From G963667675 sp965249215 (lineage in GTDB: Bacteria; Chloroflexota; Dehalococcoidia; Lucifugimonadales; UBA3495), in assembly GCA_965249215.1 (NCBI GenBank), contig CBDFLN010000002.1, forward strand, positions 992,001 through 1,056,000: a DNA stretch of 64,000 nt, in the 5' to 3' direction. The notes under the pieces were generated by a model. The model was not told the DNA's origin, did not search any database, and was given only the letters and a program-made list of their open reading frames with translations. This document shows positions 17,323 through 25,901 of this stretch, one piece after another (position 1 is the stretch's first letter; the number at the start of each line of letters is the position of its first letter). The position numbers and the translations under genes are program-made.

Positions 17323-17589
17323 CTATGCGCCCCCGCTAATGGCCGGAACGAAATGGACTTCGCTGTTCTCTCCCAGCTTCTCCCGGAGCCCCAGCCTCCC
17401 CACCTCGCCGTCGATAGCCACCGCCAGGTTAGACCGGATCCTATTTTCTTCAACCAGCCTGGCTTTCATACCGGGAAACAACTGGTCCAGTTCGTCTACG
17501 GCCTGGCGAACGTTTCCGGCCTCGATCTGTACTTCTTTTACCCCTCCGGCCAGAGGCTGGAGCATGGTGGGTATGAATACCCTGGCCAT
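17323..17589 (-). CDS. MoaD/ThiS-like ubiquitin-fold sulfur carrier, C-terminus Gly-Gly-Ala
   Basis: An 88-residue beta-grasp protein with AAGGAG 9 bases before ATG 17589. The N-terminal ARVFIPTMLQPLAGG and the C-terminal SEVHFVPAISGG match MoaD-family carriers, whose terminal glycine becomes a thiocarboxylate. Here one Ala follows Gly-Gly, so activation would require trimming, as in QbsE- or CysO-like systems, or the protein may work differently. It lies about 100 bp downstream of the CoxM/CoxS-type pair. A molybdopterin role would fit, because the large subunit of such enzymes carries molybdopterin, but that subunit is absent here. Confidence 0.75.
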   Translation of the reverse strand: MARVFIPTMLQPLAGGVKEVQIEAGNVRQAVDELDQLFPGMKARLVEENRIRSNLAVAIDGEVGRLGLREKLGENSEVHFVPAISGGA

Positions 17590-17696
17590 CAACCGGCTCC
17601 TTAGCTTGCGGCTATATCAACGTCCGGCCATTCTTTCTCTAGAGGCGGCCGCCCGTCGACTTTCGCGGTCCTGCCGATGCCTGACCGGTTTTTGGC

Positions 17697-18179
17697 CTAA
17701 CCGGCCTGTTTCATCTTTTCGGAGACATCCAGCACGGCCCGGACGATCTTGTCGTAACCGGTGCACCGGCACAGGTTGCCAGCCAGCCATTCCCGAACTC
17801 GATGCTCGTCCACGTCCTTCTCCTGGTCCAGCAACCCCTTGGCCGCGACGATGAATCCGGGAGTGCAGATGCCGCACTGCAATGCGGCATGCTCCAAAAA
17901 GGCCTGCTGCAATGGGTGGAGCCCCTCGGGAGTGGCCAGACCTTCTATAGTCGTGATGTCCCGACCCTGCACCTCGACACCCAAAACCAAACAGGAATCA
18001 ACAATCCGGCCATCCAGGAGTACCGTGCATGCGCCGCAGTTGCCGTCGTTGCAACCTTCTTTGGTGCCTGTCAGGCCCAAGACGTCCCGCAGGCACTCAA
18101 GCAGGCTCTGGCGGGGCTCGCAAAGAAAGTTGGCCTGTTCGCCGTTGATTGTCGTCTGTACGTGAGTAACTCCGGGCAT
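17697..18179 (-). CDS. [2Fe-2S] subunit of xanthine/CO dehydrogenase-type hydroxylase
   Basis: A 160-residue two-cluster iron-sulfur protein. The plant-type cluster is bound by Cys43, 48, 51 and 63 (EGCNDGNCGACTV...C), and the C-terminal cluster by Cys102, 105, 137 and 139 (QCGICTPG and CRCTGY). GGGGAGG precedes ATG 18179, which overlaps the upstream TAA by one base (TAATG). A longer in-frame reading upstream is overlapped by the FAD subunit and rejected. It passes electrons from the Mo site to FAD. No Mo-binding large subunit is adjacent, so its partner must be encoded elsewhere or be lost. Confidence 0.9.
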   Translation of the reverse strand: MPGVTHVQTTINGEQANFLCEPRQSLLECLRDVLGLTGTKEGCNDGNCGACTVLLDGRIVDSCLVLGVEVQGRDITTIEGLATPEGLHPLQQAFLEHAALQCGICTPGFIVAAKGLLDQEKDVDEHRVREWLAGNLCRCTGYDKIVRAVLDVSEKMKQAG

Positions 18180-19057
18180 TATTCCTCCCCTCTGGCGCGT
18201 TGGATGGCTTGATTCAGAGTGCGCCTGGTCAATACTCCCACCAGGTGGGTACGCTGGCGAACGGTGCCTCGCATGTCGCTGATGGGCGAGGCTGCGGCTT
18301 GGGCCTTTTCTGAGGCCTCTTGGATGGACTCTTCGGATACCGGCTTGCCAGCCAAGCCATCGCCGGCTTCCCGGGCCACCACAGGGGTTGGCGCAACCGA
18401 GGCCAGGGCGATGTGCGCGGACACAAAGTTCTGTCCCGCCTCGTCCAAAACTACCGAACTGCCCACGCCGGCTACCGCTATGTCCATCTCGTTTCGAGGG
18501 ATGAACCGCAGGTACTTGGTCCCGGAGTTGGCTTGGGGCGCAGGCAGGCTTATGGAAACCAGGAGCTCCCCTGCCTTCAGCGCGTTCTGCCCCGGAGCGG
18601 TGCAAAAGTCTTCCGCGGGGATCTGACGGGTCCCGTCAGGACCGGCAACGTTGCACACCCCGCCGAGCACTATGACCGGAGGTATGGAATCGCCACTGGG
18701 AGCGGCGTTACACAGGTTGCCGCCTATGCTGGCCCGCCCCTGGATTTGGATGCCGCCGATCAGGGATGCGGCATCGATTAACCCCGGGTACGCGGAGGCC
18801 ACCTCCTGGTTCTGGTAGACGCGGTAGCATGGGACCGCAGCTCCCAACACCAGGCCGTTCTGTGGATCGTATGAGACTTCATTCAACTCGGGGATTTCTT
18901 TCACGTCCACCAACACGTCTGCGCTGCGTCGACGCCCCCTGAGCATCACCAAAATATCGGTGCCGCCTGCTATGATCTTGGCCCGGTCACCCTTGGAAGC
19001 CATGAGCGCCACGGCTTCGCCCAAAGTACTCGGAACTTCATAGTCAATCCATTCCAA
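18179..19057 (-). CDS. FAD subunit of xanthine/CO dehydrogenase-type hydroxylase
   Basis: A 292-residue medium subunit. FAD motifs are AKIIAGGTDILVML (residues 26-39) and IGGNLCNAAPSGDSIPP; the C-terminal CO-dehydrogenase flavoprotein domain starts near residue 175 (RFIPRNEMDIAVAGV). It passes electrons onward from the [2Fe-2S] subunit. Gene order medium-small is coupled, but the expected large Mo subunit is not found downstream (MoaD-like gene) or upstream (hypothetical gene). Confidence 0.88.
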   Translation of the reverse strand: MEWIDYEVPSTLGEAVALMASKGDRAKIIAGGTDILVMLRGRRRSADVLVDVKEIPELNEVSYDPQNGLVLGAAVPCYRVYQNQEVASAYPGLIDAASLIGGIQIQGRASIGGNLCNAAPSGDSIPPVIVLGGVCNVAGPDGTRQIPAEDFCTAPGQNALKAGELLVSISLPAPQANSGTKYLRFIPRNEMDIAVAGVGSSVVLDEAGQNFVSAHIALASVAPTPVVAREAGDGLAGKPVSEESIQEASEKAQAAASPISDMRGTVRQRTHLVGVLTRRTLNQAIQRARGEE

Positions 19058-19193
19058 TTAGGCCACCTCCTCCTAGGAATTACTCACCGGAGATTTGCCG
19101 TACCGGCATTTGCAATTAATAAGGCGGCCCCGCCGCCTGCTCATCCCCGGTCTTGCCTTTAACACCGCCCATATATTAACCGTAGCCAAGGAG

Positions 19194-19754
19194 TCAAGTC
19201 AATCCAGGCGACGCCCGCCTCAGGGCTTCCCCAACCACGTCCTTCATCGGCCCTCCGTCCAAACGAAATCCGGTCACCCCAGGCACGGAATCAAGGTGAA
19301 GCACCGGCAGCCTGCCGCCGGCAACGTCCTCTATGTGCGTCAGCAGCCCTCTCCAAGAATAATCAACGCCGCTTATGGACTCCTCAGACGTTGCATCCGA
19401 TGGCTCGTCGGGGGCGCCGCCCGGCAATTGGACCGAATATAGCCCGTTGGACGAAGGCTCGGAAAACAGGACCAACAAAGGCAGCGATTCCAGAGGGCGC
19501 CCAAATAGGTACAGCAATTCCAGGGCCGTCCTGGATACGCCGTGCTGACCAAAAATCACCAGGTGTTCGAATTCGGCTCCAGCCTTCTGGAAGCTGGATC
19601 GGAACTCTCGAAACGCGTCGTGGGCGGACTGGTCCTCAGGCCTTACTATGAATGCGGCGTAAACCGGGAATTGTCCCGGCTGCCCGCCGTCCAAGGCTTG
19701 GCTCCAGCGGGCGAGCTTGTCCAAGTCGTGGCTATCCGCATGACTTTGGGCCAC
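19194..19754 (-). CDS. Hypothetical protein, 186 residues
   Basis: Starts at GTG 19754, with GGGGGAG about 9 bases upstream. The product is soluble and mixed alpha/beta, with an alternating hydrophobic stretch (VYAAFIVRPE, FEHLVIFGQHG, LPLLVLFSE) suggestive of a small Rossmann or thioredoxin-like core, but I do not recognise a family. A GC-rich hairpin with a short T-rich tail at about 19121-19142 lies between its end and the next gene, a possible weak terminator. Confidence 0.6.
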   Translation of the reverse strand: MAQSHADSHDLDKLARWSQALDGGQPGQFPVYAAFIVRPEDQSAHDAFREFRSSFQKAGAEFEHLVIFGQHGVSRTALELLYLFGRPLESLPLLVLFSEPSSNGLYSVQLPGGAPDEPSDATSEESISGVDYSWRGLLTHIEDVAGGRLPVLHLDSVPGVTGFRLDGGPMKDVVGEALRRASPGLT

Positions 19755-20025
19755 TGTTCTCAGCTCCCCCAGTCAAGCTGGACCGATGCGCTCTCCGGGC
19801 CGTCTGGGGCATTGGGGGGGTCCGGCAGCGCTCATAGTCCTATTCCTCTGTTGCAGTGAAGCCCGCGCCTCATGCTAGGCTGGGCTACAGGTTTTGTCAA
19901 AGCTAGCGTGGGCAGCCGAGCCGTGACTGGTTGGACGACAGCTCGTATTGACGCTGGGTCGATTTGTCCTTATCCTCTAGTTGCGCCGGACTTAGCCGGA
20001 CTTCCCTGATTTCAAGGAGCTTTAT

Positions 20026-20457
20026 ATGACTCAACCAGCAGCGGAGCTACCCCCGATCCCAGCGCCGAGGCCCCAGCCGGAGTCGGACTTCTACTGGGAG
20101 AAGTGCAGGGAACACGAGCTTTGGTTGCGTCATTGCAAGACTTGCGACAAGGCATACTTCTACCCCCGGGACATCTGCCCCCTCTGCTTCTCCCGGGATA
20201 CGGACTGGATACAGAGCAGCGGCCGGGGGGTGCTGCACACCTTCTCGATAGTACACAGGGGCCCGATTCCTGCGTTCAGGGACCGGACTCCGTACATTCC
20301 GGCGGTGGTCGAGTTGGAGAGCGGGGCCCGCATGGCCACCAACCTGGTGGAAGTGGAGCCGGAACCAACCGCCATCAAGATTGGGATGCCCGTGGAAGTG
20401 GTCTTCGAGGACTTGGACGAGAAAATAAGCCTGCCCAAGTTCCGTCCCGCGTCCTAG
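20026..20457 (+). CDS. DUF35 OB-fold acyl-CoA-associated zinc-ribbon protein
   Basis: A 143-residue protein with an N-terminal rubredoxin-like zinc ribbon (Cys37, Cys40, Cys51, Cys54 in CKTC...CPLC) and a C-terminal OB-fold (GVLHTFSIVHRG onward). DUF35 proteins usually pair with SCP2-type thiolases, for example in ketosteroid side-chain or acyl-CoA metabolism. No intact thiolase is adjacent, though a thiolase C-terminal fragment survives at 35554-35712. AAGGAG precedes ATG 20026 by about 7 bases. Confidence 0.85.
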   Translation: MTQPAAELPPIPAPRPQPESDFYWEKCREHELWLRHCKTCDKAYFYPRDICPLCFSRDTDWIQSSGRGVLHTFSIVHRGPIPAFRDRTPYIPAVVELESGARMATNLVEVEPEPTAIKIGMPVEVVFEDLDEKISLPKFRPAS

Positions 20458-20529
20458 CACTCGATTCCTAGACCACGCGTTGGAGGCCCAAAGAAGCTGG
20501 GCCAACGAGCGTCACATTTCCGCAACGAC

Positions 20530-21396
20530 CTACCACCTCTCTACGGCGGCCAGAAATTCCCGGGCGGCTTCGTAACCCCGCGCTCCACCTCGTCTGATGG
20601 GCGGCACCAGGTAAACGTTGTGCGTTCCCGACTTCTGGAACGCCTGGAATAGCTCCAGCGCAATGTCCACGCCCGACCGGCCCAGCTCCAGGTCTTTCAG
20701 CATCCCCTCCGGGGCCGGGCTGAACAGCACCCCGTCTTTCTCCAGCACCTGAAGACCAAAGAACACCGGAACGGTCAAGGCTTCCCCCGCCGCGGCGCCG
20801 TAGGCGTCGTAGAACCTGGCGGCGTCTTGCGCGTCGAATATCGGCTGGGTGATGAAAAACTGAGCGCCCGCCTGAACCTTGCGCAGGGCCAGCCGGGCCT
20901 CTGCCTCGATTCCCCTTCCCAAGTCCATTGTCCCGCCGACACAAAAATCGGTGGCCGCCCGCAACCGTGAGCCGCGGAAATCCAAACCCCGGTTCATTGA
21001 AGCAATGGCCGCTATCAGTTCAGTCGGTTTAACGCCGCCGGCCTCCCGGAACAAAGACAGGTCCCGCTGGCTCAAGGGGTCTCCCCGCACTACGGCCACG
21101 TTTTCCAATCCCAGGACCTGCGCGCCCAGCAACAACGACTGAAGGGCCAGCAGGTTCATGTCGCGGGTGGCCAGGGTAAACACCGTCTCCTTCCCCGCCT
21201 GGGCTTTGATGGCCGCCGCCAACATTGCCGAGTTGACCCTTACCGCTCTGCCCGGGTTGTAGGCGACGGAGATGAAGTCGGCGTCGATGGCAGCCTGCCG
21301 CAGAGGGGCCGTTTCGCCGGTCCTGGGGGGCGAAAAATCACAGATGAAGGCGCTGCTCCCCGTAGCCTCGTAGCACCGTTCGGTTATTTTCACCAT
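20530..21396 (-). CDS. Methylenetetrahydrofolate reductase-family protein
   Basis: A 288-residue TIM-barrel flavoprotein of the MetF family. Visible elements are a conserved N-terminal acidic region (CDFSPPRTGE), ATRDMN (folate/FAD region), LLGAQVLGLENVAVVRGDP and KVQAGAQFFITQPIFD, all in MetF order. GGGAGG precedes ATG 21396. It would reduce methylene-THF to methyl-THF. Divergence at the N-terminus leaves open a paralogue of other function. The gene lies 21 bp downstream of mqnA and is probably co-transcribed with it. Confidence 0.8.
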   Translation of the reverse strand: MVKITERCYEATGSSAFICDFSPPRTGETAPLRQAAIDADFISVAYNPGRAVRVNSAMLAAAIKAQAGKETVFTLATRDMNLLALQSLLLGAQVLGLENVAVVRGDPLSQRDLSLFREAGGVKPTELIAAIASMNRGLDFRGSRLRAATDFCVGGTMDLGRGIEAEARLALRKVQAGAQFFITQPIFDAQDAARFYDAYGAAAGEALTVPVFFGLQVLEKDGVLFSPAPEGMLKDLELGRSGVDIALELFQAFQKSGTHNVYLVPPIRRGGARGYEAAREFLAAVERW

Positions 21397-21417
21397 GATG
21401 CAACCTCCCGGCCGAGG

Positions 21418-22176
21418 TTACCGGCCCTCGGGCTCCAACCGCTCCAGATATTGCCGGAAAAGGTCTACGGCCTTGTACTCCGACAACCCCATGAAGAAGC
21501 GGAAACCCCGGATATATTCCATGGTGTCCTTGGGCAGCATCAACACGTCGTCCCGGGGTTCAGACTCGTCGAACAACCCTTGAACGCCGTCCTCCATTCC
21601 CACGTACAGAGCATCCTCCAACAAGAGGGCTTCAGCCCGGTCCATTCCCTTGCGGACGTACCAGCGGGAGTACACGAAGGGAAGGCCGGTCCACCGGCGC
21701 CACTCCTCTCCCAGGTCGTAGCGGTGGGGGTAGCCGCGGACGCCCCGGCGGCGGCGCAGGGCCTGGTCGTCGGTGACCAGGAAGGCGTCGCATGTATCGT
21801 CCACAACTCTGTAGTCTTTGGGCCGGACATGGTGTTTGGCCTGCAACAGCACCTGCAACAGTTGCAAGGAGGAGCCGGCTTCACTGGAGACACCCACCAG
21901 GGCTCCCGTCAACTCCTCGATGGGGCGGCGGGAGTAGAGCAGGACACTCCCGGACTGCTCGGCGGTGGCGATGCAAAATCCGGAGACTGGCTCGAACCCA
22001 TCCTCCAAGTGAAATGAGTCTGCCAGGGGAATGGGGCCGGCATCGATGAGCCCCTTTCGCAGCGCGGCCGCAATCTCGCTGGGCAACATCTCCTGCAGTT
22101 GGAACCCTCGCCGCTCCATGTCTTTGTAGAACGGCTCGGCGTTGAGGTAAGGAACGCGAGCTACATTAACGGTCAT
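21418..22176 (-). CDS. mqnA: Chorismate dehydratase MqnA
   Basis: A 252-residue MqnA/MqnD-type periplasmic-binding-like enzyme. The N-terminal VARVPYLNAEPFY, IDAGPIPLADSF and GSVLLYSRRPIEEL segments are typical of MqnA, which makes 3-enolpyruvyl-benzoate from chorismate at the first futalosine-pathway step. This supports the futalosine assignment of the UbiD/UbiA/UbiX operon at the window start. MqnB, C, D and E are not in the window. MqnD is the alternative assignment, but its order of motifs fits less well. Confidence 0.82.
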   Translation of the reverse strand: MTVNVARVPYLNAEPFYKDMERRGFQLQEMLPSEIAAALRKGLIDAGPIPLADSFHLEDGFEPVSGFCIATAEQSGSVLLYSRRPIEELTGALVGVSSEAGSSLQLLQVLLQAKHHVRPKDYRVVDDTCDAFLVTDDQALRRRRGVRGYPHRYDLGEEWRRWTGLPFVYSRWYVRKGMDRAEALLLEDALYVGMEDGVQGLFDESEPRDDVLMLPKDTMEYIRGFRFFMGLSEYKAVDLFRQYLERLEPEGR

Positions 22177-22350
22177 TGACCATCACCGATGGGCGTCTTC
22201 CGGGGGTTGAGCCTGTACCTCCGGCTGTGCCGCTGATTCTAGGCGGGCCTCCGCAGACCGTCAAGAAAACCTGAGACGGTGGTTTCTGATGCATCGTTTC
22301 TTTCGACATTTTCGTAGGTTGTAGAGTACACTTGGATTCACGGAGGCAAT

Positions 22351-23808
22351 GTGAGACGTTCGCTATTGCTGCTGGTCCTGCTCTCTGCTCTGGCTATTCT
22401 GCTTACTGCCGGGCCTGCGTTTGCAGAGGAGGGGGAGATAGAGGTGCTGGACGTGGATGCGGAGAGCCAATTCCCGGACGGCGTCAGGTTCTCAGTGACC
22501 GCCCAAAGTTCGGAGGAAATCGACGAGATACGGGTCTTCTTCAAGAGGACTGGGGAGACGGGAACAAGCTCTTACCGCTCGGTCGATTTCGAGCCCGGGA
22601 CGTTGGTCACCGGTGAATCAATCTTGAGCACCGCGGGAGGTGGGGACTACTTTCCGCCCGGAACCCAGATACGGTACTCATTTGAGATTCGAGACAAGGC
22701 CGGGGCCGTCTACCGGACCCCGGAGCAGGACTTCATATACGGCGATGGCCGGTTCGAGTGGCTGACCGTCTCGTCGGGGTTGATCTCCGTCGACTACTAC
22801 GGGGAGTACGTGGAGCAACGGGCCCAGACCATATTGGAGGCCGCCGAAGAAACCCTGGAAAGCATGGCCCCTGTCCTGGGCATCGAACCCACCGAGCCGT
22901 TGCGCATCGTCTCTTATAACAATTACCGTCACATGTCGGCTGCTTTGCCGTTCAGGTCGCAGGCAGTGCGAGAGCAACTCCAAACGTCGGGCATGGCCTT
23001 TGACGATGAGCGGGTGTTGCTGGTGCTGGGATTCGACGCCACGGTGAAGGGCACCGTTTCCCACGAGTTCATACATTTGTTGGTGGCAGAAGCCGCCGGC
23101 CGGACCAGGACACAGGTGCCTGCATGGCTGAATGAGGGACTGGCGGAGTACGGCAACATAGACCCCACAGCTGACTACGAGGCAGCCCTGCGGTACGGGA
23201 TATTCACCCGCAGGCTGAGGCCTCTGTGGTTCCAACACGCTTTCTCGGGGAGTCCGGAGGACATCATTATCGCCTACGGCCAGGGACATTCGGTGGTGAC
23301 GTTTCTAGTAGACCGATTCGGCCCCGAGAAAATAGCTGAATTGTTCCAGGCGCTGCAGAGGAAGCTGAACATAGATGCGGCCCTGGAAGAAGTGTACGGG
23401 TTAGACCAGTACGGCGTGGACTCCGAGTGGCGCAAGGCGATTGGCCTCGATCCTCTGCCTCCGCCGGGAGAGTTGGAGCGGCAGATGCAGCAAATCGCGT
23501 CCCCGGAGCCTGGAGAGCAGGCGGAGGAAGGGGCGGCCACGCCCGTCTCTGCCGCTGATGCTGAGCCGGACCCCGCCGGGACGCCGGAAGGTCCAGCCAC
23601 GGAGCAGGCAGAAGACGACGAGGTCGTTGAACCCGCTTCCGGCGGATGCAATGCTCCCGCGTATGGCGATTCTTCCGCTGCCGCCTCAATAGGCCTGGGC
23701 TCGATGCTGATACTCGGCGCGCCTTTGGGCTTGATTTCGCTCCGCGCTTTTCGACATCGCCGTCGAGGAGAAAGCGACACGGAGCAGGTCACCTGGCCCT
23801 TGGGTTGA
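22351..23808 (+). CDS. Secreted, membrane-anchored gluzincin peptidase (MA-like)
   Basis: A 485-residue protein starting at GTG 22351 with GGAGG 5 bases upstream; the nearby ATG at 22348 is followed by TGA. A signal peptide (LLLLVLLSALAILLTAGPAFA) precedes a beta domain (about 25-135) and a metallopeptidase domain with His238-Glu239-x2-His242 and Glu262 (WLNEGLAEY), the gluzincin zinc site. A Pro/Glu/Ala linker (about 375-430) leads to a C-terminal transmembrane helix and RAFRHRRRGE. The peptidase would act outside the membrane. The C-terminus overlaps the convergent permease gene by 20 bp. Confidence 0.85.
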   Translation: MRRSLLLLVLLSALAILLTAGPAFAEEGEIEVLDVDAESQFPDGVRFSVTAQSSEEIDEIRVFFKRTGETGTSSYRSVDFEPGTLVTGESILSTAGGGDYFPPGTQIRYSFEIRDKAGAVYRTPEQDFIYGDGRFEWLTVSSGLISVDYYGEYVEQRAQTILEAAEETLESMAPVLGIEPTEPLRIVSYNNYRHMSAALPFRSQAVREQLQTSGMAFDDERVLLVLGFDATVKGTVSHEFIHLLVAEAAGRTRTQVPAWLNEGLAEYGNIDPTADYEAALRYGIFTRRLRPLWFQHAFSGSPEDIIIAYGQGHSVVTFLVDRFGPEKIAELFQALQRKLNIDAALEEVYGLDQYGVDSEWRKAIGLDPLPPPGELERQMQQIASPEPGEQAEEGAATPVSAADAEPDPAGTPEGPATEQAEDDEVVEPASGGCNAPAYGDSSAAASIGLGSMLILGAPLGLISLRAFRHRRRGESDTEQVTWPLG

Positions 23809-24937
23809 AAGCGTCGTTTACAGCGTCGCCCATCAGGTTGAAGGTAAACAGCAGCACCGTCAGCGTTCCCACCGGGAACAGCAGCAGATGAGGGTTGGTC
23901 CGGAGCACTGAGATACTGGCGTTCTCAAAGATCATCAGGCCCAGGCTGGGAGTCGGCGGTTGGATTCCGATTCCCAGGAAGCTGAAGAAGACCTCGGAGC
24001 CCGCTACGCCGGCCAGCCCCGCAGAGACCAGCACGATGACCGGTCCCATCACGTTGGGTAGGACGTGCCTCAGCAGGATGCGGGGCGTCGGGACCCCTAT
24101 GGCCTGGGCGGCTTCTACGTACTGGTTCTCCCTAGCCTGCAACACCTGGCCGCGTACGAGGCGGGCCATGCCGAACCAGCTGAAAATCGCCAAGGCCGCG
24201 GATAGCACCAGGTAGTCGGCAATCCCAAGCTCCACGATGCCGAAGCCCAGGACGTCCTCGACTCCCCGCACCCATTCCTTGATTGGGTCTCTCAGCGCCG
24301 AGACGAAGATAAGCACCAGGAAGAACTCGGGGAACGACGTGGTGAGCTCGCCTACCCGCATGATAACGGCGTCGACGAGACGGCCAAAATAGCCGGCGAC
24401 TAGTCCCAGGGTTATGCCCAGGGCCAGGCTGCCGGTTACCAGGGTAATCACGGTGATGATAACCGTGGTCCTCAACCCGTAGATTATGCGAGTGAGGATG
24501 TCCCTACCCAGCCGGTCGGTGCCGAAGGGATGGCTCCAAGAACCGGCGGGGCTGACTTGCACTGCCAGCACGTCGCCCAGGTCTATTTCGCCATCTTCCC
24601 CACCTTGCACGAATGCAACCTGACCCTTGCCCATGCGCAGTTGGGCTTCATTCACCGTTATCTCGCTCTGATTGGCGCTGCGCGACGTGACGACGGTCTT
24701 TTCGAATACGGTCGCCGCTACCCATGGGGGCGGTTGCTTGGCGATGTCCAAGTTCTGGTCGTTGAAGCCGTAGGGGGTTACTAACGGCGCGAGAATACCG
24801 GCGCCGTACATCACGACGATGATGCTCAGGCAGGCCACCCCTACTTTCTTGCCCAGGAAACGCCTGAGGGAGATGGCCCAATAACTCCGGTTGGGGCCGG
24901 TTGCTCCCACTGACACTGGCTGGGCTTTATCCTGCAC
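23789..24937 (-). CDS. Peptide/nickel-type ABC permease (DppC class)
   Basis: A 382-residue inner-membrane permease with six predicted helices and the EAA loop EAAQAIGVPTPRILLRHVLPN. The family hallmark HPFGTDRLGRD is intact. About 80 extra residues lie between helix 1 and that motif, longer than usual for DppC/OppC. It starts inside the upstream permease gene (11-bp overlap). Genes for the two ATPases are not in the window. Confidence 0.87.
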   Translation of the reverse strand: MQDKAQPVSVGATGPNRSYWAISLRRFLGKKVGVACLSIIVVMYGAGILAPLVTPYGFNDQNLDIAKQPPPWVAATVFEKTVVTSRSANQSEITVNEAQLRMGKGQVAFVQGGEDGEIDLGDVLAVQVSPAGSWSHPFGTDRLGRDILTRIIYGLRTTVIITVITLVTGSLALGITLGLVAGYFGRLVDAVIMRVGELTTSFPEFFLVLIFVSALRDPIKEWVRGVEDVLGFGIVELGIADYLVLSAALAIFSWFGMARLVRGQVLQARENQYVEAAQAIGVPTPRILLRHVLPNVMGPVIVLVSAGLAGVAGSEVFFSFLGIGIQPPTPSLGLMIFENASISVLRTNPHLLLFPVGTLTVLLFTFNLMGDAVNDAFNPRAR

Positions 24938-25886
24938 CGGACCCGCCTCCCAGACGGATTCTGGGATCCATCACCGGATAGATAAGGTCCACCAGCAGCA
25001 TGGCCAGCACGAACATGGTGGTGCCGATGAGAGTAACGGCGTTGATCACCGGGTAGTCCCTGGCGAAGAACGACTCAATCAGAAGGTCGCCCACCCCCGG
25101 GATGCCGAAGAACCGCTCCACGATGAACGACGTGAAAGCGATGCCGGCCAGGGAGAAACCCATGGTAGTGACCACCGGAATCATGGCGTTTCGCAGTATG
25201 TGCCGCCTGCGGACCGTACCCTCGGGCAGGCCCTTGGCCCTGGCCGTCCGGACATAGTCCTGGGACAGAACGTCCAGGGTGCTGCTCCGAGTCAACCTGG
25301 CGACGATGGCGATTCCGGGAACGCCCATGGCCACGGCGGGGAGAATGATCCTGGCGTCGAAAAACCCGCCCCACCCGTGAGTGGGCAGGGGGAACGGACC
25401 GATGTCCAGCTTCAACGCGAATAACAGCAGCAGCCCGGGGGCGGTCAGGAATATGGGCACCGACTGTCCTACCAAGGTGACTGCCACCGCGCCGGTGTCC
25501 CAAAAGGTCCCTTGCCTCAAGGCGGCGAAGAGCCCTATCGAAATCCCCAGGGTGAGGGAAATAGTCAGCGCAGCTATGTTCAACTGCGTCGATACCCACA
25601 TCTTCTTCTTCAGCAGTTCGCTGACGCTGCGGCCACGGAACTTGAAGCTATCGCCGAAGTCACCCTGGACGACGTTTGCGACGTACCGGCCGTACTGCAG
25701 GAAGACGTTGTCGTTGAGGCCCCGCTGCTCGCGAATTCGCTCGACGACGGCAGGGTCGTGGTACTGACCCATGAGAGCTTCAACCGGGTCGCCGGGGCCG
25801 TAGCGGCCCAGGACGAAGGTAATGAAGGACACGAGGAGCAGGATGACAGGCAGCCAGGCTAGGCGTCTAGCAACGTAGGCTCCCAT
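24927..25886 (-). CDS. Peptide/nickel-type ABC permease (DppB class)
   Basis: A 319-residue permease: N-terminal RRLAWLPVILLLVSFITFVL helix, GDPVEALMG, and the EAA loop RTARAKGLPEGTVRRRHILR before NAMIPVVT. It pairs with the DppC-class permease to form the channel and follows the binding-protein gene by 15 bp. Substrate of the importer cannot be named; the family takes peptides, nickel chelates and glycosides. Confidence 0.87.
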   Translation of the reverse strand: MGAYVARRLAWLPVILLLVSFITFVLGRYGPGDPVEALMGQYHDPAVVERIREQRGLNDNVFLQYGRYVANVVQGDFGDSFKFRGRSVSELLKKKMWVSTQLNIAALTISLTLGISIGLFAALRQGTFWDTGAVAVTLVGQSVPIFLTAPGLLLLFALKLDIGPFPLPTHGWGGFFDARIILPAVAMGVPGIAIVARLTRSSTLDVLSQDYVRTARAKGLPEGTVRRRHILRNAMIPVVTTMGFSLAGIAFTSFIVERFFGIPGVGDLLIESFFARDYPVINAVTLIGTTMFVLAMLLVDLIYPVMDPRIRLGGGSGAG

Positions 25887-25901
25887 GTTCCCGCCGGGCT
25901 T

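Noticed and set aside
17697..18605. A 302-residue frame for the iron-sulfur subunit
   Set aside because: The first 142 codons overlap the FAD subunit gene and lack any domain; the start with a strong ribosome-binding site is at 18179.
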